Below are positions 59,068 to 64,000 of a stretch of 64,000 nucleotides of DNA, piece after piece; position 1 is the first letter of the stretch; the number at the start of each line of letters is the position of its first letter. Under the pieces are notes generated by a model. That model searched no databases and was not told where the DNA came from. It saw nothing but the letters and a program-made list of their open reading frames with translations. The DNA comes from Thalassia testudinum. Taxonomy: Eukaryota > Streptophyta > Magnoliopsida > Alismatales > Hydrocharitaceae. The stretch covers positions 13,552,501 to 13,616,500 of the forward strand of contig JAZHRO010000046.1 of assembly GCA_037157565.1 (NCBI GenBank). Direction: 5' to 3'. Both the position numbers and the translations under genes were made by a program.

Positions 59068-61929
59068 TGTTTACCACGCTTTATCGGGTTTTAAGTAAGT
59101 CACATTGCAGTATAGTCGAAAAGCATTATAAACAAATAAGAATTTTTTATTACTCGAATGTTGAGTCCGAGGTCGAACACAGGGAGCAAATGGAATTTAT
59201 TCACTAATTTCAATCAATGTAATTTGAACACTTAAATCTACTCAAAATCTAATTCAGAATATAATGCAGGAGTTTATGAATTATAAAATGTAGCAAAATA
59301 GAGAGATTGAGAAGAATTGGATAAAAAGTGTTTTGACTCTTCTTCTCTTTGACTTTTTTCTTCAGCTTCCTTCTTCTTTCTTTTCTTCTTCTTTGTTCTT
59401 CTCTGCCTTAGCTTTCTGATGCTTCCTTCTTCTTCCTTCTCTTCTTTCCTTAGCTTTCCTCTTTCGTCTTTTTCTTCCTTTTCTCTACAGGCTTGCCTTA
59501 GCTTCTTTTTCTTTTCCTTTCTGATTTTGGCTTTCTTCTTTTCTGACTTCTCTTCTTCCTTGATTTCTCCTTCCTTCTTATTCCTTCTTCTCTTTTTTTG
59601 CTTCTACCTTGCCTTTTCTTTAGCCGCACCTTCTTTGCTACAGTGCCTTCTTCCTTCTCTTCTTGGTCGCACTTTCTCCTTCCTTAGATCTCCTTTCGTT
59701 TCCTCTTTGGCCTCAGCTGCCTCTTCCTTCTCCTTTCTCTGTGGCTGCACCTTCCTCTTCCTTTCTTCTTTCCCTGCACACACAAGTGCAAAACCTACCC
59801 CTACCCTCCCTGCGTACACTCTCTCTCTATTCTCTCTTAGGTTCACTCTCCCAGAGCCAGCCGATCGGGTATTCGGGTTGGATCACGCGCACCCGGGTCC
59901 AGGTGCACTGGCGTGGGTGGTGCTTGAGGAGTGCTGGGTAAACGGGTTGGACAGGCCAGGTCCATGTAGGCGTGGGTCGCAGACGAGGCAGGTGAGCAGG
60001 CGAGGGGACCTCACCCCGTGATCTGAGGCAACCAGCAAGAAACATAAATTCAATTTATATGACTCACCGCACTCCTAACTTTCCGAGGTGGGATTAAAAG
60101 TCCCACCCGCTTCGCTCACGCACCCGCAGGAGGTTCTCTGCCTAATTGCTGCTGCTGGGTGCTCTCTCAAGACCGTTCTCTATCTGGATGTGTGCACACA
60201 CTCCTTTCGCATCACCTGGACCTGAAAACCTGGAGCGCAACACCTGGGTTGAAGCTTGCGAGCTCCTTTGAGCTGGCACTAATGGCGGCGGAGGCTTGGT
60301 CTTGCAATCACTCAATACGGCCTTGAGGCCTCATTAAACCATACGGGGAGCTTCGCCGTGACATGGCGAAGGTGTCTAGGTGGCTGGTTGGCCGCAGGGC
60401 GACCTAGGCGTGCGTGCCTAGGTCGCTATGTGCCATTGTGATGGGTGTGTTCGAGGAGCACTTGGGGAAGTGATGGCGGTCGATGGAGATGGGGAAAATG
60501 CTCAGTGGGTGATGGCGAAGGTTATGAGGGGTTTGGCGAGGTGGATGGTGGTGTGGAGGTGACAGAGACACCTCGCTGGTGGTCTACAGGAGATGAGGAC
60601 GATTGTGGTGGTCTACAACATCAAGGGGTTGAAAGTGAAAATAAAGAAGGGGAAATGAAGAGAGGAGAGAGGGAAAGAGTTCTAACCTACTTAAGGGACG
60701 AAGGGAGATAGAAGGGCGATTAGCGTGTACCTGCCGCCGCCGGAGAAGATTCCAGTGGAGGGAGAACGGTGACAACGAAGGGGCTTTTGGCGCGTGCGCA
60801 GGTATGGCGCAACGTGGAGGAAGGAGGTGAAAACAGCTCTGCCACTGGTATTGTGGCAGAGCGACGAGAAGGAGGATGAGATGTCGTCGGAGCCTGCTGG
60901 ACACTTGGCCAGAGGAGAAGGGAAGAAATTAGAGGGTTTTCTTCGGCCAAGCCAAGCTAATTTTGAGCGGCCGGATCAGGGGGTCTTTTTATAGCATCTG
61001 GCAGAGGCTCTTATGCTTGGAAGACAAGCTTCCAAGCGCAAGAATCCTAGCCGGAGAAGGAATGTGAGAGATACCCATATCTCTCATGTGATTGCACGAG
61101 AGATTGGTTGCGAATCAGATCTTGGAATTGCATTCAGATGAAAGGGAATTCCTCAGAGAATTTCCCTTCCAAATCTAAGAGGGGATCTTTGATGAATCAG
61201 GGAGAAATCCTCCTTAAATCCTCATCGGAGTAGGACTCCTCCGCTGTAATGGCGGAGGGACCTAATTGCAAAGGGTGGCGAGGAAGATAGGGGGTCTGCG
61301 CAATGATTTTCAAAAGCTAGGGGTTAAAATGTAATTGAGTGGACTGTTTTGCAAAGTTGGTCAATGTGACCTCACCTTAGGTCCAAATTTTGGTAAAAAC
61401 CTAATTTGGACCTAAGGAATCCAATGGTGAAGTTGGTTTTTAGGTTTTACCACGTTTGACTGGATATTTTACATAAAAACCCAATTTAGGTTAAATATCT
61501 AGCTAGGACCCCTACTTAGGTCAAAATAGGTTCCAAAGGCCAATTTGAAGGTTCTAAACCCTAGAGGATATTTTTCCATAAATTTTAGAGGGTTTAGTTG
61601 ATTTTTATCCTAACCAAAACCTTGTTGAATTAAGTGAGTCTGTTTTAGGGTTAGAAGATGTCATTTAATTCTTAGATTGCACATGAACCCATTTCTAACT
61701 TAATCAACTTACTTTTTATCTTATTAAGATCATTTGACCTATGTTTAGCCCCTGAGAATTCCCATTGATGTACTGCAATGGTAAAATTGCAGTTTTACCC
61801 TTTATTTCATATATTCTTTTTAGAACAGTTATTCCTTGAATTAGGCCCTTTTCTAGGTTATGTAAGAGATTTTGTTCTCTTTTCTAGGTCAAAATGAGCT
61901 AATTAGGGCTCATGATGGTGTTCCCATCA
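59068..61929 (-). repeat. reverse-oriented LTR-C inside element C2
   Basis: About 2860 bp. Minus-strand start TGATGG-GAACA-CCATCA, end GTGGTAAACA; U5 motif TCCCTGTGTTCGACCTCGGA at 59166-59185; TATAAAAA at 60986-60993; CTT-rich block 59340-59660 (GAA-rich on the coding strand). Neither a PBS nor a PPT adjoins it, so it is solo, but the flanks (ATGAC and ACGAA) are not a duplication. The 200-codon ORF at 59419-60021 is a reading of the CTT-rich block. Confidence 0.75.
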
Positions 61930-62702
61930 ACGAATTTTTGATCTAGGGGTATCATTTGCCCTGAACCTCTATAGTCATCCAAAAATCTTTGGGTGCCTTG
62001 ATTGGGTCCAAATAACATCTAGTCCCTCATCCCTTTTATTTAGAGCACATTCACAGATCATCTTAGGGATTTCTTTCAGATCTAATCAACTCCAATCTGA
62101 AGCTGAGTTTTGATTCTACATCTTGATTCCACCATCTGATTCAAAAATGCAGCTTGGCTATATAGGAAGACTATTTAGGAAACCTGAGTCACAAATGAGC
62201 ATAAAAGAAAAGATACTTAAGAATGCCTATAGAAACCATGAAAAATATTATACAAGGGACATTCAGGAAAGATCTTCAAAAACAACAGAACTCATCATGA
62301 ATTGTGTAGAGATAATATGGACACAAATGAAACACGGCTCAACTCGGGATCACCTATTAGCAGAACACATTGAATTGGTGAAATTACACAACAATGAGTG
62401 TCTGCAATGTTGGTCAAGAACCCTTTACTTCTAGAAAAATTTCAGGAATTTTTAGAAGAACGGGGAGAATTGCTGAATAAGTTATATAGAACAATTGATT
62501 AAAAATACCCATTAGAAACTAACAAAACATCTTGGAATGAGACTAGTGATTAATACAGTTTCCCAAATCCCGGGTTCAATGATGATAATTGTGGATCCCC
62601 AGCCCAAATGAATTTAGATTCAAATTTCATATCAATTGACATTCCTAATCTTGAGATGGGTTGGGAGAATCCAATTGTACGTGTTCATGATTTCGAGCCA
62701 AC
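61930..62702 (+). other. interior of element C2 before the acidic gene
   Basis: Contains one 103-codon frame, 62123-62434, with a basic, Lys/Glu/His-rich helical-looking protein of no family I recognise. It may be a decayed gag-like coiled coil or chance. Confidence 0.35.
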
Positions 62703-63968
62703 CCTAGAGATACAAAACCCTGGTCGCCAAGCTTAGATTTCCCAGACACCTGTGATAATGAGATTAAGTTAAAACCTCTTGAGGGTGTAAATTCCGTCTC
62801 TTATGCTGATAAGGTGACTCTTGAGAGCAATTCTGACAACCTTGTAAAGCCTAATCTAGATTCTAGTGATCCAACCCACACCCTTAACCTAGAATCTGGA
62901 TTTGAGCCTTATTGGGATGATTGCGAGGCCTCGTGAGATACGAATCAGATTTCAAATCTAGATTATGATTTAGAGCCCGTATTTGATGAGTACACCTCTT
63001 CAGACTCCTCAGAGATACATATTGATTTTTAGAAAGTTATGTCGATCTACGATATAGAAATCAAGGAGCTAGAAGAGTTGGGATTTGATTGGATCTTCCC
63101 TACAAGCCAAGAACCTGAGCCTAAGCCTAATAGGGACACCTCTTTAAGTTCGGACTCTGATTTTAGGTTAGATCCAAGTCAGGTTGCTGCTTCTCCACAT
63201 CTCAACTCATTTTGCTGTGGAATTATCGATTTGGAATCAAGTTTAGAAACTTCTCGCAAATTCTTCGATGATTTCAAATCTTACTCTGATTTCGGAGAAC
63301 CTTTGTTTCCTGACGACTATGAGCCAATCTACGACCTCAATATCCATGATCCATTCGTCGACTCTAACTTTGAGGTCCCTGATCCTGAGAGAATTGATTC
63401 AAAATCAGGTTCCATTGAGATGGAATCATTTATTTTTGATCCTCAGGAATCAGAAACAGTAATTGCCGAGAGTGTCTACAATCCAGAGTTTGAATCCTTT
63501 CTTAACTCAGATTCCCTTGATCCTATAAGCACTCTCCAGGCATTTAAATTTGATTTTGATGGGCTCTATGAGGACTCTCTAGAGACACCTACCTTTGAAC
63601 ATTTTCTAGAGGATCCCTCACATACAATTATTCTTGAAGTCACCTCCTCTACACATGCAGAACCTTCCCAAACCCGTTTTCAACCCCGACCCGCAATCAG
63701 ACTCAATTTCTACTCTGATTCTCCTCTCAATGAGCCGGTTGCACATGATTCTCCTTCACATTTCAATTGGGTTTCAGACTTTGATCATACTACTAATCAC
63801 ATCCCATCCTTCTCTGATCACTCCCATAGGGATCTCACATACTCCACTGATTCATTCTTTTTTGAGGATCCCTACTTTGACCATGCTGATCCGATTCAGC
63901 CAAACCCTATTTTTCACTTCCATATCTTCTCAAACTTCACAGTATTTGGTGGGCACCACATCTTTTGA
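62703..63968 (+). pseudogene. acidic gene of element C2, function unknown
   Basis: One frame from about 62703 with a TGA at 62934-62936 and a TAG at 63030-63032; the longest open part is 309 codons from 63039. The protein is strikingly acidic (DFGEPLFPDDYEPIYDL and similar), rich in Asp, Glu, Ser, Phe and Pro, without Cys motifs, signal peptide or membrane segment. The end, SFFFEDPYFDHADPIQPNP, is shared with 54814-55372. By position (after the leader, in a gag-like element) it corresponds to the acidic C-terminal half of the X and NA gag-like genes. No enzymatic motif seen. Confidence 0.55.
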
Positions 63969-64000
63969 TCCACATCTATCAACCCGCCAGATTGATTGGG

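Larger units (their letters stand above)
55373..64000 (+). mobile_element. LTR-C element C2 (continues past the window)
   Basis: 5' LTR, PBS, leader and an acidic gene in plus orientation, interrupted by a reverse LTR-C (59068-61929). No pol motif is visible before the window ends, so it cannot be said whether pol follows. Confidence 0.7.

Noticed and set aside
59419..60021. 200-codon Ser/Phe-rich ORF
   Set aside because: Antisense reading of the polypurine block of a reverse LTR-C.

Overview
The window is nuclear DNA of a flowering plant and looks like retrotransposon-packed heterochromatin. I found no ordinary host gene, tRNA, rRNA or CRISPR array. Nearly everything is LTR retrotransposon of the Ty3/gypsy Athila/Tat type. 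The supporting signs are single-frame gag-pol, primer-binding sites (PBS) close to TGGCGCCGTTGCCGGGGA (a tRNA-Asp-type primer as known for this group), GGCATGGGGG-type polypurine tracts (PPT), LTRs of 1.5-2.9 kb and 5-bp target-site duplications (TSD). The species cannot be named from sequence alone. Family letters (X, A, B, C, D, E, NA) are local labels of mine.

Layout. 1-2627: gag-like gene and 5' UTR of element X, minus strand. 2628-5758: LTR-A, PBS, 5' UTR and first gag codons of element E, plus strand. 5759-7807: most of an LTR-D. 7808-9193: 3' part of an LTR-C. 9194-10036: unclassified. 10037-11920: LTR-X and half of its PBS. 11921-16294: 3' LTR of E, minus strand, split by a solo LTR-C (13042-15771). 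16295-20516: 3' half of E. 20517-32172: a complete 11.7-kb element B inserted in the reverse transcriptase of E (TSD GTATC). 32178-35653: 5' half of E. 35654-36162: the remaining piece of LTR-D. 36371-45327: a young, complete, pol-less element NA (TSD CTAAC). 46309-50438: two LTR-D copies. 50439-51527: 5' part of an LTR-C, followed by its element N. 53193-54808: solo LTR-E inside N. 55373-64000: LTR-C element C2, running off the window, with a reverse LTR-C copy at 59068-61929.

Main result. X, E, LTR-D of element M, and the LTR-C of element N are each broken in two, with the halves far apart and in opposite orientation. One inversion of about 29.9 kb, from about 5758 to about 35654, restores all four. 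Its breakpoints lie in E gag and in LTR-D. After un-inversion, E becomes a complete element sitting antisense in the PBS of X, and M becomes an element sitting in an LTR-C with TSD CCGTT/CCGCT.

Other points. NA, X and C2 have no pol. NA encodes a gag derivative that keeps the gag N-terminus and the NC-like/coiled-coil region but lacks the capsid domain, followed by an acidic tail; X shows a similar plan, and C2 shows the acidic part. Across families the LTRs begin with a short palindrome whose sequence changes while its pairing is kept, and several 3' ends carry two PPT-plus-hairpin modules about 1.2-1.7 kb apart. All coding regions of autonomous elements here are broken, so B, E and M are dead; NA could have been mobilised recently in trans, given its near-identical LTRs.
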